Assembly: GCA_964581565.1 (NCBI GenBank)
Contig: CAZOOZ010000008.1
Coordinates: forward strand, 44,513-108,512
Origin: UBA1433 sp964581565
GTDB taxonomy: Bacteria; Bacillota; Clostridia; Eubacteriales; UBA1433
Reading direction: 5' to 3'
DNA: 64,000 bases
The notes beneath the pieces were generated by a model. It was not told the DNA's origin. It did no database searches and saw only the letters and a program-made list of their open reading frames with translations. Positions 7,582-16,784 of this stretch are shown here, in pieces. Made by a program: the position numbers and the translations under genes. Each line of letters opens with the position of its first letter. Position 1 is the first letter of the stretch.

Positions 7582-8739
7582 TTAGAATGGAAGATCATCG
7601 TCATTAGATAATGAAATCGACGAAAGTTTAGAAATCATGTTAGTTAAAATCAATTTTTGTGATTGTTTCGTACAGCCTTTGTACCATTCATAAAATGATT
7701 TGACTTCATTATATTTAATCTCCATACGTGAATTGTAACGGTAACCTCCCGTAACAATACATCTAATTACATCAGAATTTTGTTGTATTATATCTTCGAA
7801 ACAATTATCACGGAGCACTTTTTCTAATTTAAATAAAAACAGGTCAGTATCGTAATTAAATTTTTTTTCATCAGTATATGAATATAGAGCGTTATAAATA
7901 CTGTTTGAAAAATTTTTATAGATTCTTTTATCAGCAACTGGAATATCCAAATTAATAAAATCATCTTTATCAATACTTTCTTTGATTTCAGCAAAAGAAT
8001 CAAATCTATCATTGGGAGATTTTTCCATCATTTTATTTAAAAGACTTTGATATGAAAAATCACAATAATCAGGCTCATTCATATTTTTTATTAAACGATT
8101 AAACAATTCGGCAACATAAAACATATCTGTCTTAGAAGTATAAAAGCCCTTATAATATTCATTAGGTAATGTGTCAGAATTATTTCGATTAATATCTGCA
8201 ATTAAACTGTCCTCAAAGCTGCTTGGATTTTCAAATATTTTTCCAATGCCAAAATCAATTATTTTTACATTTCCTGCTTTATCTATTAAAATATTTCCTT
8301 CTCGTATATCTCTATGAATGATGCCATGTTCTTCGATATACTGGAATCCGTCAATAAGCTCTATAAAAACTTGATCAAGAGAAGCAATTTTATGCGATGG
8401 GGAATAATCGTGTATATACTCGTCTAATTTAACCCCGTCAATATATTCCATTAAAATGTATCCAGTAAAAATGTTTTGATAAGCGTAATAATTAAATATT
8501 CTTACAATGTTTTTGTGATTCAGTTTATGCAGAATTTTAATTTCATCAAGGAAGTTTTTAAAAAATTTTTCCTTAATTTCTGTATATTCTGGTTCGTATT
8601 TCTTTGCAACAAGAAGCTCCTCTATAAAAGGATCTTGTAATAATACAGTTTTTGCAAATGAACCATTGCCTAAATTATCATTTACCATAATATAATCTTT
8701 TTGCTTGACAAATTTAATTATATTATCATTTTCTTTCAT
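7582..8739 (-). CDS. Serine/threonine protein kinase-like protein with SSB-like C-terminal tail
   Basis: This 385-residue cytosolic protein has a kinase fold in residues about 18-255. It shows a glycine-rich loop (LGNGSFAKT), the AxK lysine (VAKKYEP), a catalytic loop HRDIREGN and metal loop DFGIGK. The Lys of HRDxKxxN is Arg here, which occurs in active and atypical kinases. There is no membrane helix and no PASTA repeat, unlike housekeeping PrkC. The C-terminal ~120 residues are not recognised and end in NDDDLPF, closely resembling the acidic DDDIPF tip of SSB. The gene is AT-rich, monocistronic and in an accessory neighbourhood, so a phage-defence or DNA-damage role is possible but inferred. 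Positions 8740-8885 show no gene. Confidence 0.85.
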   Translation of the reverse strand: MKENDNIIKFVKQKDYIMVNDNLGNGSFAKTVLLQDPFIEELLVAKKYEPEYTEIKEKFFKNFLDEIKILHKLNHKNIVRIFNYYAYQNIFTGYILMEYIDGVKLDEYIHDYSPSHKIASLDQVFIELIDGFQYIEEHGIIHRDIREGNILIDKAGNVKIIDFGIGKIFENPSSFEDSLIADINRNNSDTLPNEYYKGFYTSKTDMFYVAELFNRLIKNMNEPDYCDFSYQSLLNKMMEKSPNDRFDSFAEIKESIDKDDFINLDIPVADKRIYKNFSNSIYNALYSYTDEKKFNYDTDLFLFKLEKVLRDNCFEDIIQQNSDVIRCIVTGGYRYNSRMEIKYNEVKSFYEWYKGCTKQSQKLILTNMISKLSSISLSNDDDLPF

Positions 8740-8885
8740 TACTCATTCCACGCTTTCTTGAAATATATACGTTTTATTGAAAATAATTATATCATATAAT
8801 TTCATTTGAAATATATTTTGGATAGTATAACAATAGTAGTATTAGATAAAATTTTTATTTTATAAATTATAAAATAAAAGCCAAC

Positions 8886-9575
8886 CTAAAAATCAGCATT
8901 TAATATTTCCTTTGACCACCGAAACATCAAATCAAAGTAAATATCTGTATTCGCCATGATTGTGCTGCTGTAAGCGTTCCAATTGATATTTATAGTCAAA
9001 ATTTCCCGTTCAGCACCTTCAAGCAGCGGCAGTAATTCTTTTTTTGTGCAAATATATATGCCGCTGCGCAAGTAGCAAAGAGCCTGCAGAAGAAAAAACG
9101 GGCTCTTATACATGCCCTTAATGGCATCGATATCCAGGGGTGTGTGAACGGCTGCGTGACAGCATGCATGATAAAGACCTGATGCGCTGATCTTTACACT
9201 GTCTATAATATCTTTACGCTCTGTATTGGGGAGTAGTGTATCGAGTGCACCGTAATATGGAAGCGTATCCTGTTTAAACTGGAACAATTCATACTTGGGC
9301 CAGTTTAATAGCTCTTGCCTGCCGCCTATGAAACCGCATGCCTTATCGTTTTGCGGCATTGTTGCGAGAATTTTTCTGTAAGCGATGAGGTCGTTCATGG
9401 ATACTGCATCAAGGATAACCACAGCGTCAATGTCGCTGTCTTCATGCGCTTCCTGTCTCCGATAGCTTCCCTGCAGCCCTGCAAACAAAAGCCTGTTTTT
9501 AAAATGAGCTTTCAATTTATCGGTCAGTTCCGTCATCCAGTTATCTGCGTTCATTATCAGTGTGAGTCCTTTCAT
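8886..9575 (-). CDS. Nucleotidyltransferase-domain protein
   Basis: This 229-residue protein has the Pol-beta-type signature GSYRRQEAHEDSDIDAVVI (about residues 36-54), where GS and D-x-D bind nucleotide and metal. The C-terminal half is helical, as in antibiotic nucleotidyltransferase-like and uncharacterised clostridial proteins. The substrate is unknown; resistance to an aminoglycoside-like compound is only one possibility. The start is uncertain: ATG at 9575 lacks a clear ribosome site, while an in-frame ATG at 9554 has AAAGGA 12 bases upstream. It is followed downstream by short AT-rich DNA and preceded by the flavodoxin-like gene on the same strand. Confidence 0.8.
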   Translation of the reverse strand: MKGLTLIMNADNWMTELTDKLKAHFKNRLLFAGLQGSYRRQEAHEDSDIDAVVILDAVSMNDLIAYRKILATMPQNDKACGFIGGRQELLNWPKYELFQFKQDTLPYYGALDTLLPNTERKDIIDSVKISASGLYHACCHAAVHTPLDIDAIKGMYKSPFFLLQALCYLRSGIYICTKKELLPLLEGAEREILTININWNAYSSTIMANTDIYFDLMFRWSKEILNADF

Positions 9576-9624
9576 AAATGGTTTATCGAGTTATTTTAAA
9601 TCGCGAGGAAAAGTTATATGAAAT

Positions 9625-10320
9625 CTATCGTCTGACCCAACCTTTATCCACCCAGTACTGATTATCGGCTGACAACGTTTCTTCTTTTTTTGTAAATATT
9701 CGATGCATTTTCTTTAAAACAAAAAAGAGTAAGCTGACTTTTATCCCTTTACGTGCTGTGTATGCATCTTTATATCTTTTAGCCAGTTTCTCTGTTTTAC
9801 GCACAATGATACCCTGCCGTTTATAGGATAGCTCGTCCCAAAATACTCCTTCCATTAATCCGACGCCCATTTTTTTGATATCGGAGATGCCCAGCCACAT
9901 CAGGCTGGTTGCTATATCCCTTTGGGCTCCGCCATTGAATACGCCGATTGCGTTTGTGAGTATGACGGATTTTTTGGTGAACATTTTTTCATCGGGCCTG
10001 TGCACCATCCAATGAACGCACAAATGGTCGAGCAATGCTTTCATCTGCGCCGTGGTTCTTAATGCGTATACAGGTGAGGCAAAAACAAGCAGATCCGATC
10101 CCAGCATTGCATTCCAAATAGGCATGACATATTCCGCGTGTGCACAGAGCCGTTCGTCTTTTAAAAAACAAGTTTTGCATCCGCGGCAAAAATGAGGACA
10201 GTCTTTTGGAAGGTAGAATTCTTTAATTTCGTTACCGTCACGTAAAACATCCAAAAAAATCTCCTTTATCCGGTAAGTGCATCCTTTTACCTCGGTACCG
10301 TTAATGACTACAATTTTCAC
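9625..10320 (-). CDS. Flavodoxin-like NAD(P)H-dependent oxidoreductase
   Basis: This 231-residue protein begins with the FMN-binding strand and loop MKIVVINGTEVKGCTYRI and continues with FASPVYALRTTAQMKALLDH, the flavin-site signature of the NADPH-dependent FMN reductase / iron-sulfur flavoprotein group. CRGCKTCFLKDERLC at about residues 45-59 may bind a cluster in that family. The translation start is GTG at 10320 with GGAGG 7 bases upstream. The C-terminal extension is basic with a hydrophobic stretch (VSLLFFVLKKMH). It probably reduces quinones, nitro compounds or an unknown acceptor. It lies downstream of the methyltransferase, 166 bases apart. Confidence 0.85.
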   Translation of the reverse strand: MKIVVINGTEVKGCTYRIKEIFLDVLRDGNEIKEFYLPKDCPHFCRGCKTCFLKDERLCAHAEYVMPIWNAMLGSDLLVFASPVYALRTTAQMKALLDHLCVHWMVHRPDEKMFTKKSVILTNAIGVFNGGAQRDIATSLMWLGISDIKKMGVGLMEGVFWDELSYKRQGIIVRKTEKLAKRYKDAYTARKGIKVSLLFFVLKKMHRIFTKKEETLSADNQYWVDKGWVRR

Positions 10321-10486
10321 GTATATGCCTCCGTGTTCATAATATCAAAGCCGATGCTTTGCAGGATATAAATATAGTCTGAATTATTTGGTTATTATAC
10401 CATGATTAACAAACCGGTATAAAATTATAAAATTTTTATTTTATAAAATAACGGCACATAAAAAACATACAGGATAAAGCTTTGTG

Positions 10487-11293
10487 TTATCTTATTTTTA
10501 AATGGATCATCTTTACCATACCGAACACATCGGAGAAAAGCATCTTAAATTTTGTTGCAAAATGCATTTTAAAACGAAAGCTAACCAAACTGTAAAATTT
10601 TCGTTCTTCTATAACTGTTGTCATAGGGGATATCATTGAGGCGAGGTCTTCGGCAGCATCGGCATAAAAATACATTTTTGCATCTTCTTTGTTCATTTTC
10701 TTCATATAGCGCTTCATGCATTTCATACCCATTGAAGAAACCGCATCAAAAACGAGCTGTATATCTTCAAAGGCGGCAAGACGTTTTATAAAATCGATCA
10801 CTTGTGTTTCGCTGAAATAGTAGAACAATCCTGAAGCAATCACCATAACAGGCTTTTGCACGGTGTTTTTTACGATATCTATCCATTTATAGTCAAACAT
10901 TGAATACGGCAGATATCTGTCGCGTCCGCTTTCAGGAAGATACTCTTGCCGCAAATGGAGCACTTCGGGCAGGTCCAGCTCAAACCAAAGCGCGCTTCCG
11001 TTGTCGTTACGAGTATAGGCTGTTTCAAGGCCGCAACCCACATTTATGATAATACCATCGGGGTTTTGGGCTAAAAACGCCTGAATATAATAATCTGTAT
11101 TTTTGGATCTGACCGCACTGGCAAGCGATGTATACTCGCTTTGACCCGGCATTTTTTTAATGTTTTCAGGCAGCAACTCTGATAGGGACAAGGCCGCTTT
11201 GTCGCACAGGATATCCGGATGGTATCTGGATGCGTAAATGCGTCCGAGCAAAGGTATATATAGAGTTTCGGACACTGAATTTAATTCAAACAT
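10487..11293 (-). CDS. Class I SAM-dependent methyltransferase, LCMT/PPM family
   Basis: This 268-residue protein has the leucine carboxyl methyltransferase (LCM, pfam04072) layout: DYYIQAFLAQNPDGIIINVG then GCGLETAYTR as the SAM loop, WFELDLPEV as the acidic ribose-binding strand, and VMVIASGLFYYF. Bacterial members often act on polyketide or small-molecule substrates and do not act on PP2A. The C-terminal part is basic (KFKMLF...MVKMIHLKIR). A strong operator shared with the ABC exporter and flavodiiron genes lies at its promoter, suggesting a role in the same stress or export response. The substrate is unknown. Confidence 0.85.
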   Translation of the reverse strand: MFELNSVSETLYIPLLGRIYASRYHPDILCDKAALSLSELLPENIKKMPGQSEYTSLASAVRSKNTDYYIQAFLAQNPDGIIINVGCGLETAYTRNDNGSALWFELDLPEVLHLRQEYLPESGRDRYLPYSMFDYKWIDIVKNTVQKPVMVIASGLFYYFSETQVIDFIKRLAAFEDIQLVFDAVSSMGMKCMKRYMKKMNKEDAKMYFYADAAEDLASMISPMTTVIEERKFYSLVSFRFKMHFATKFKMLFSDVFGMVKMIHLKIR

Positions 11294-11367
11294 CTAAGCT
11301 CCTTTCTAAAATCATTATCGATTTGTCATTATAATCTTTTTATGGAGGAGTATGAAGGCTCTAAATA

Positions 11368-11383
11368 GTTAGATAAAACTAAC
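11368..11383 (-). promoter_or_regulatory. GTTAG-N6-CTAAC operator, copy 1, in the methyltransferase promoter
   Basis: GTTAGATAAAACTAAC lies inside a longer perfect inverted repeat with 9-bp arms (11364-11387). On the minus strand TTGACA (plus 11420-11425 region) and TACTAT with 16-base spacing form the promoter, and the operator follows directly after the -10. It differs from copy 2 (18158-18173) at one base of 16. This geometry fits repression by a dimeric MarR- or TetR-like protein, not identified in the window. Confidence 0.75.
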
Positions 11384-11535
11384 TATTATCATAGTATCTG
11401 TTTATTCTTGTTTGTCAATAGTTGAATATGCTTTTTAATATGGAGGCATATATAAATGATATATCTATAAATTGATTGTTTTTTCTGTTTTTATAAAATA
11501 ATTGCATTACGAATCAGCATATATTATAATAAGGT

Positions 11536-11549
11536 TGGTGGCTGTACCA
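11536..11549 (+). promoter_or_regulatory. Candidate GntR/FadR-type operator before the GntR gene
   Basis: TGGT-N6-ACCA lies 19 bases before the start of the GntR/FCD gene. FadR-subfamily sites commonly have a short TGGT...ACCA core. An autoregulatory site is plausible, but only one copy was found. Confidence 0.35.
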
Positions 11550-11567
11550 CTAAAATAGGAGCATGAT

Positions 11568-12284
11568 ATGGAAAACAACTTTACAAAAATTGAAATGAAA
11601 AGTCTGCGCGCACAGGCATCCTATGAAATAGAACGAAAAATATTTTCCGGCGAGCTGAAACCTGGTGACCGCCTTCCTCCTGAACGGGAATTGGCGGCAG
11701 CCATGGGGATCAGCCGTGCGGTGTTGAATTTTGCTATTCGCGATCTTGAGGCAAAAGGTTTTGTGAAGATCGTGCCGCGGCGCGGGGCATACATAAACGA
11801 TTATAAACAAAAAAGTACACCGCAGATGCTGCTTTCTCTTATAAAGCATAGTACGGAGAATGTTGATTTTACTTTGTTTAGTGATATGCTCGATACGAGG
11901 CGGCTACTGGAAAGTGAATGCACGCGTTTGGCAGTGGAACGAATAACAAATGAGGAGCTTGATGTATTGCGTGCTTGCCTAAATGATATGAAAACATGCA
12001 GCACGGCGGAGTCTTTTGCAAAAGCGAATTACAGATTCCATCACACACTCACCATGGCTTCGGGTAATATCGTCTACGCAATGATTCTTCGCTCTTTTGA
12101 AGATGCGATCCACTGGTATTTGAAAGCATATTTTACTACGGATAAAAAACGCAGTATTTCCTGCAGGCAGCATGAAGGATTGCTGGATGCTCTCGCACAC
12201 AGGGACTGTGATGTGGCAGAGAAAGCAATAAGTGCAATCTTTTGTGAAGGAATAGGCGGACTCAGAGAAATATTTAAACCATAA
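11568..12284 (+). CDS. GntR-family transcriptional regulator with FCD ligand domain
   Basis: This 238-residue protein has an N-terminal winged HTH at about residues 10-75 (GELKPGDRLPPERELAAAMG, SRAVLNFAIRDLEAKGFVKI) followed by an all-helical FCD domain (DTRRLLESECTRLAVERI; FHHTLTMASGN), in which D/H residues normally bind a metal and a small carboxylate ligand. AGGAG precedes the ATG. It stands just upstream of four genes for two flavoprotein/ferredoxin-reductase modules on the same strand, separated by a terminator-like hairpin, and is the obvious candidate for controlling them in response to a substrate acid. That role is inferred. Confidence 0.92.
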   Translation: MENNFTKIEMKSLRAQASYEIERKIFSGELKPGDRLPPERELAAAMGISRAVLNFAIRDLEAKGFVKIVPRRGAYINDYKQKSTPQMLLSLIKHSTENVDFTLFSDMLDTRRLLESECTRLAVERITNEELDVLRACLNDMKTCSTAESFAKANYRFHHTLTMASGNIVYAMILRSFEDAIHWYLKAYFTTDKKRSISCRQHEGLLDALAHRDCDVAEKAISAIFCEGIGGLREIFKP

Positions 12285-12286
12285 TC

Positions 12287-12325
12287 AAACCCTCGGCAGG
12301 CTTGTATGCCCGCAGGGGGTTTTTA
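12287..12325 (+). terminator. Terminator or attenuator between the GntR gene and the redox modules
   Basis: AAACCCTCGGC and the later GCAGGGGGTTTTT pair imperfectly around a GC-rich loop and end in a T run just before the next ribosome site AAGGAGG. It may terminate the gntR transcript or attenuate entry into the downstream genes. Confidence 0.6.
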
Positions 12326-12341
12326 TTATAAGGAGGTATGA

Positions 12342-13886
12342 ATGGATAGGGGATTATTTAATGAACGCTATGACGCAATCGTAATCGGCAGCGGTATGGG
12401 TGGGCTTGCTGCCGGATGCAATCTTGCCAGATGTGGGTTAAAGCCGCTCGTGCTGGAAAAGCACAATCTGCCGGGCGGTGTAACCACGAGTTTTGTACGC
12501 GGCCGTTTTGAGTTTGAGATCTCTGTGCAGTGCATCACGGAATACGGCAACATTGAAGGAATGGGACCTATATATAAATTCTTTCATGACGAGCTGCAGC
12601 TTGACCTTCAGTTTCCAGAAATGAGAGAAGGCCGCTTTTTTTCTATGCAGGACAAAAACTTAAAGACAGTGCTGCCGCTCAAAAAGGAAGAGCTTATTGC
12701 ATTTATCGATAAGTGCGTGCCGGGAAGTGCCGAGCCCGTTCGGGAGTATCTTAATTTTTGCGATGAGATGCTCATAGCCATCAATTACATCAACGATAAT
12801 GATGCACATATTAAACCGATGGAATTGATCAGAAAGCATAAGGGCATCGTGGCCGCGTCAGGCCTAACGGTCAAAGAAGTGACGGATAAATTCAAAATTC
12901 CAAAGGAAGCACTCGATCTGCTCGATATCTACTGGACTTTTACGGGTCTTCCCATGGATGCTATGTCCTTTCCCGTCTACGGAACGGTGCTCTCATGCAT
13001 GGCTTCCACGCCTGTCTATGCGCCCCATAAAACCACGTTTGAAATTTCCGCAAAAATGGCGGAAAGGCTCACGCAGCTTGGCGGGCAGATCGCTTACAAC
13101 ACCCGTGTGGACAAAATTCTCGTAGAAAATGGTGCGGTTAAGGGTGTGGTTACCAACCGGAGAGAAATTATTAAAACGGAGAATATCTACTCCAACGCTC
13201 TTCCCCATAACGTATTTTGTAACCTCATCGATAAAGATGATCTACCCCTAAAGGCATTGAAGCAATTGAATATGCGTGTACCGGGCACAAGTTTCTTGAG
13301 CCTGTATATGGGTCTGGATCAAAGCTATGAACAGTTGGGGCTTGATCATTACATGTATTACTTTGCAAAAGACGGCGATATCAACCGCGCTTATCAGCAG
13401 ATGGAATATCTGAAACCGAGTCAATACTTCGCCGGCATGTGCCCCAACCCGCTGATACCGGATGCCTCGCCCGAGGGAACATCTATACTGCATTTGGAAA
13501 CACTGACGAAATCTTCTGCGTGGTTGCCTGTAACACAGGAAGAATACTATAAGACAAAATGTGAGCTGGCAGCTGCATTGATCGACCAGGCAGCCGAAAG
13601 CTTAAACATTCCCATTCGGGATCATATCGAGGAAATCGAAGTCTGTGCACCGCATACCTTTGCGCGCTACATCGGCTCCTTTATGGGTAATGTATACGCA
13701 TACGATCACCGCGTATTCGACTCCGTGGTCATTAAAGCCATGACGCAGGAAAAAGAGCGCCTCATACGCGGACTTTCTTTTGTAGGGAATGCCGGCCTGC
13801 TGATTGCGGGATTTCCCAGTTCTATTTTATCCGGCAAACTGGCTACCATCGAACAAATCGAAGAATGCAAAAAGGGGGTGTGCTGA
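12342..13886 (+). CDS. FAD-dependent oxidoreductase, phytoene desaturase/retinol saturase-like (module 1)
   Basis: This 514-residue flavoprotein has the N-terminal dinucleotide motif VIGSGMGGLAAGCNLARCG (about residues 14-32) with downstream LEKHNLPGG, and the C-terminal family segment GLSFVGNAGLLIAGFPSS that closes the FAD site. This is the CrtI/CRTISO/RetSat layout; such enzymes desaturate, isomerise or saturate C=C bonds of isoprenoids and related lipids. AAGGAGG precedes the ATG. It is followed one base later by a 2Fe-2S ferredoxin-NAD(P)H reductase, which could feed electrons, so reduction seems likelier than desaturation in an anaerobe. It is paralogous to 15219-16784. No carotenoid genes are nearby, and the substrate is unknown. 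Confidence 0.85.
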   Translation: MDRGLFNERYDAIVIGSGMGGLAAGCNLARCGLKPLVLEKHNLPGGVTTSFVRGRFEFEISVQCITEYGNIEGMGPIYKFFHDELQLDLQFPEMREGRFFSMQDKNLKTVLPLKKEELIAFIDKCVPGSAEPVREYLNFCDEMLIAINYINDNDAHIKPMELIRKHKGIVAASGLTVKEVTDKFKIPKEALDLLDIYWTFTGLPMDAMSFPVYGTVLSCMASTPVYAPHKTTFEISAKMAERLTQLGGQIAYNTRVDKILVENGAVKGVVTNRREIIKTENIYSNALPHNVFCNLIDKDDLPLKALKQLNMRVPGTSFLSLYMGLDQSYEQLGLDHYMYYFAKDGDINRAYQQMEYLKPSQYFAGMCPNPLIPDASPEGTSILHLETLTKSSAWLPVTQEEYYKTKCELAAALIDQAAESLNIPIRDHIEEIEVCAPHTFARYIGSFMGNVYAYDHRVFDSVVIKAMTQEKERLIRGLSFVGNAGLLIAGFPSSILSGKLATIEQIEECKKGVC

Positions 13887-13887
13887 T

Positions 13888-15099
13888 ATGTCGAAGGTAA
13901 AACTCATTCCGGGATTATTCGCTTTGATGCGCATGGCACGTATACGTAAAGAACGAATAGAGCAGACTGAGGCTACATATTGCCCTGATCCGATCGGTGA
14001 GGTGGCAAAGCAGATGCACCCGGATTTTTTGTCGCTTGCGGTGCACAGCATAGCAGAGGAAAACGATAGTGTACGCACGTATCGGCTTGTCTGTGCAAAG
14101 GATGATGCATCGCTGCCGGTGTTTCAGGCAGGGCAGTATATTTCCGTAAAGCTATCTATCGGGCAGACGCAAAGCAGCCGTGCATATACAATTTCGTCCG
14201 CACCGTATGAGGCCGAAGGGGAAAACGGATATTACGAAATCACAGTCAGAAAAAAACCGGGAGGTTTTGTAAGCGGTTATCTGTTCGACAACTGGAAAGC
14301 AGGCACGAAAATTTATGCTACGGGGCCGCATGGAGATTTTTATTACTGTCCGCTGCGTGATCATAAAGATATCGTTGCACTGGCGGGCGGTGCGGGAATC
14401 ACGCCGTTTAGAAGTATGATAAAACAGTTTGCCGTAAGAGAGAAAGAACTCACTCTCACGTTACTGTATGGCTGCAAAGACGATAAAGACGTATTGTTTG
14501 AAAAAGAGCTTGATGAGCTCATAAAAAAAGAGCCCGGTCGTTTTCACCGTGTCAATACTTACGAGGCTGCTCCTCAGGGAGAGTGCCAGGGTTATCTTGA
14601 CGCAAAATTTATTAATGAAAATATACAAAATCCGCAGGATAAAACCTTCTTCATTTGCGGGCCCGCCGTGATGTATGAATTTCTGAGAAGCGAATTCCCA
14701 AAAGTAGGAAATCTGAGACGCAAACAGCTTCGATTCGAGGTAGGCGGTGCGCCGGATGACGTAACGAAAAGAAAAGATTGGCCTAAAGAAGCAAAAGCGA
14801 AAACAGTGCAGCTCGCAGTGCATATCGGTAATCTCAGCTATGATATTCCCGCCGGCACCACCGAGAGTATATTAGCTAGCATTGAACGCGCGGGGCTGCT
14901 GCTTGATTCCCGCTGCCGCAGCGGTGAATGCGGCATCTGCCGTTCAAAGCTTAACAGCGGTGATGTCTTTATAATACCGGATAACGACGGCCGGCGTGCG
15001 GTGGATAAGCAGCTGGGCTATATCCATCCGTGCTCTACTTATCCGCTCAGCGACTGTTGTGTTATTATTCCGCCACCAAACCCTGTTAAAGACAGGTAA
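13888..15099 (+). CDS. Ferredoxin-NAD(P)H reductase with C-terminal 2Fe-2S domain (module 1)
   Basis: This 403-residue protein has an FAD-binding barrel with RAYTISSAP (residues 98-106), an NAD(P)-binding domain with GGAGITPF (167-174) and CGPA (257-260), and a C-terminal plant-type ferredoxin domain with Cys343, Cys348, Cys351 and Cys382 (CRSGECGIC...PCS). It should move electrons from NAD(P)H through FAD to the 2Fe-2S cluster and on to a partner, probably the upstream flavoprotein. ATG at 13888 follows GGGGGTG and the previous stop overlaps its ribosome site; an ATG at 13804 would lie inside the upstream gene. The first ~40 residues are basic and unassigned. Positions 15100-15218 hold no gene. 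Confidence 0.88.
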   Translation: MSKVKLIPGLFALMRMARIRKERIEQTEATYCPDPIGEVAKQMHPDFLSLAVHSIAEENDSVRTYRLVCAKDDASLPVFQAGQYISVKLSIGQTQSSRAYTISSAPYEAEGENGYYEITVRKKPGGFVSGYLFDNWKAGTKIYATGPHGDFYYCPLRDHKDIVALAGGAGITPFRSMIKQFAVREKELTLTLLYGCKDDKDVLFEKELDELIKKEPGRFHRVNTYEAAPQGECQGYLDAKFINENIQNPQDKTFFICGPAVMYEFLRSEFPKVGNLRRKQLRFEVGGAPDDVTKRKDWPKEAKAKTVQLAVHIGNLSYDIPAGTTESILASIERAGLLLDSRCRSGECGICRSKLNSGDVFIIPDNDGRRAVDKQLGYIHPCSTYPLSDCCVIIPPPNPVKDR

Positions 15100-15218
15100 A
15101 GTCAATTAAAATGCAGAAAATGGTAAGACAGCGAAGAGGTTAGCAAGAAGCACATTATCATTTCGTCCTATATAAAAACATTTTATAAAAAATAAAAATA
15201 ATAAAAAAGGAGGAAAAT

Positions 15219-16784
15219 ATGAGCGATTATCAATTTAGCCGGGAGGCTGATGCCGTCGTCATAGGCGCTGGCAACGGAGGTTTGGCGGCGGGTGCGGTTC
15301 TTGCGAAAAACGGCTTAAAACCACTTGTTTTAGAAAAACACAGTTCGCCGGGAGGCTTCGCCTCAAGCTTTGTGCGCGGCCGGTTTGAGTTTGAAACGGC
15401 ACTGCACGTGCTTGCCGATTATGGTCCGGCAAATAACCGCGGTAATCTTGGGTTGTTTTTCGACGAGCTGGGGCTGGACGTAGAATTTGTGGAAGTGCCC
15501 GAGGCATATCGGCTTATTACAACACACGATCCAGAAGGAAATTTGGATGTTGTGATGCCGATGGGTGTTGAAGCTTATATTGACAAGATGGAAGAAATTG
15601 TGCCGGGTTCGCGTGAAAGCGTGACGAAATACATGTTACTCAGCAAGGAAGTCTACGAGGCGCTGGCATATTTGGGCAAAAACAAGGGCAATGTGGATAA
15701 AAGCGTTCTGCTCAATGAATATGGAAACTTTGTGCGTACCTGCGCGGCTTCGCAGCAGCAAGTGCTTGATGCGCTGAAAATGCCTATGAGAGCTCAGCGT
15801 ATTCTGAACGCTTACTGGACATATCTCGCTGTAGATATGCAGCGAATCAATTTTACGATATTCGGCGTTATGATTTATGTTCTTCTTGAAAAGAGTGCGT
15901 ATGTGCCAAAAATGCGTTCGCACGAGATATCTATGGCGCTTGAGCAGAAGATAAGAGAATTTGGCGGCATAGTAGAGCTCAACAGTGAGGTAGAGCATAT
16001 TTTAATTGAAAACGGAAATGTGGTAGGGGTTAAGACCAAAAGAGGTGAATACATAAAGACGTCGCAGGTGGTAGCCAATATGTCCGAGCATATGGTTTAT
16101 TCAAATCTCTTGCATCCCGCAGTCGAAATACCGCCTCGCTGTTATCAGCTTGCCAACGCACGCATAATGGGTGCGAGCGCAATGGTCGTTTATCTGGGAC
16201 TTAATAAAAGCGCGCAGGAACTGGGTATTACGGAATATGAATATTTAATTTATGACAGTATGGACACACCCGATATTTATAAATCGTTCGATACGCGCGG
16301 ACGCACGAAAGCGCAGGCCACGGCGTGTTTGAATCTTGCTGTGCCGGACTGTTCACCGCCCGGTACCTGCATTATCTCGTTTACGGTGCTCAATCAGGGC
16401 GATCGATGGGCAGCTGTGACACCCGAGGTTTACCACCAAGAAAAAGAACGAATTGCAGAAGAGATTTTAGGAGAGTTTAAACTGGCTACCGGCATCGACC
16501 TAATACCGTATATTGAAGAAATAGAGATAGCCACACCGGCCACATTTGCCAATATTAACCGTAAATATAACGGCAGCATTTACGGTTACGAGTGTGTAGA
16601 CTGGGATTCGTTGATTCCCAAAACAATGACTATTCAAGACGAAGATGAAAATCTTATCAAAGGGCTGCGTTTCGTCGGCGGATTTTCTCGCCGGTCACAG
16701 GGATTTTCAAGCTCCTATATGACGGGAGAATTGGCGGGACGACTGACTGCCGCCAAATGGAAGGAGGAAAATAAAAATGTCTGA
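15219..16784 (+). CDS. FAD-dependent oxidoreductase, phytoene desaturase/retinol saturase-like (module 2)
   Basis: This 521-residue paralogue of 12342-13886 has VIGAGNGGLAAGAVLAKNG, LEKHSSPGG and the same SFVRGRFEFE block; the C-terminal FAD-closing segment is GLRFVGGFSRRSQGFSSSYM. A strong AAAGGAGG site precedes the ATG. The two copies differ through much of the middle, so they probably act on different substrates or as partner subunits rather than as a recent duplicate. The next gene, its ferredoxin reductase partner, overlaps it by 8 bases, showing tight coupling. No membrane segment or signal peptide is evident; it is a cytosolic or membrane-associated flavoprotein. Confidence 0.85.
   Translation: MSDYQFSREADAVVIGAGNGGLAAGAVLAKNGLKPLVLEKHSSPGGFASSFVRGRFEFETALHVLADYGPANNRGNLGLFFDELGLDVEFVEVPEAYRLITTHDPEGNLDVVMPMGVEAYIDKMEEIVPGSRESVTKYMLLSKEVYEALAYLGKNKGNVDKSVLLNEYGNFVRTCAASQQQVLDALKMPMRAQRILNAYWTYLAVDMQRINFTIFGVMIYVLLEKSAYVPKMRSHEISMALEQKIREFGGIVELNSEVEHILIENGNVVGVKTKRGEYIKTSQVVANMSEHMVYSNLLHPAVEIPPRCYQLANARIMGASAMVVYLGLNKSAQELGITEYEYLIYDSMDTPDIYKSFDTRGRTKAQATACLNLAVPDCSPPGTCIISFTVLNQGDRWAAVTPEVYHQEKERIAEEILGEFKLATGIDLIPYIEEIEIATPATFANINRKYNGSIYGYECVDWDSLIPKTMTIQDEDENLIKGLRFVGGFSRRSQGFSSSYMTGELAGRLTAAKWKEENKNV

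Noticed and set aside
13804..13887. Longer N-terminus for the first ferredoxin reductase
   Set aside because: It overlaps the upstream flavoprotein gene by 83 bases; ATG at 13888 has its own ribosome site GGGGGTG.
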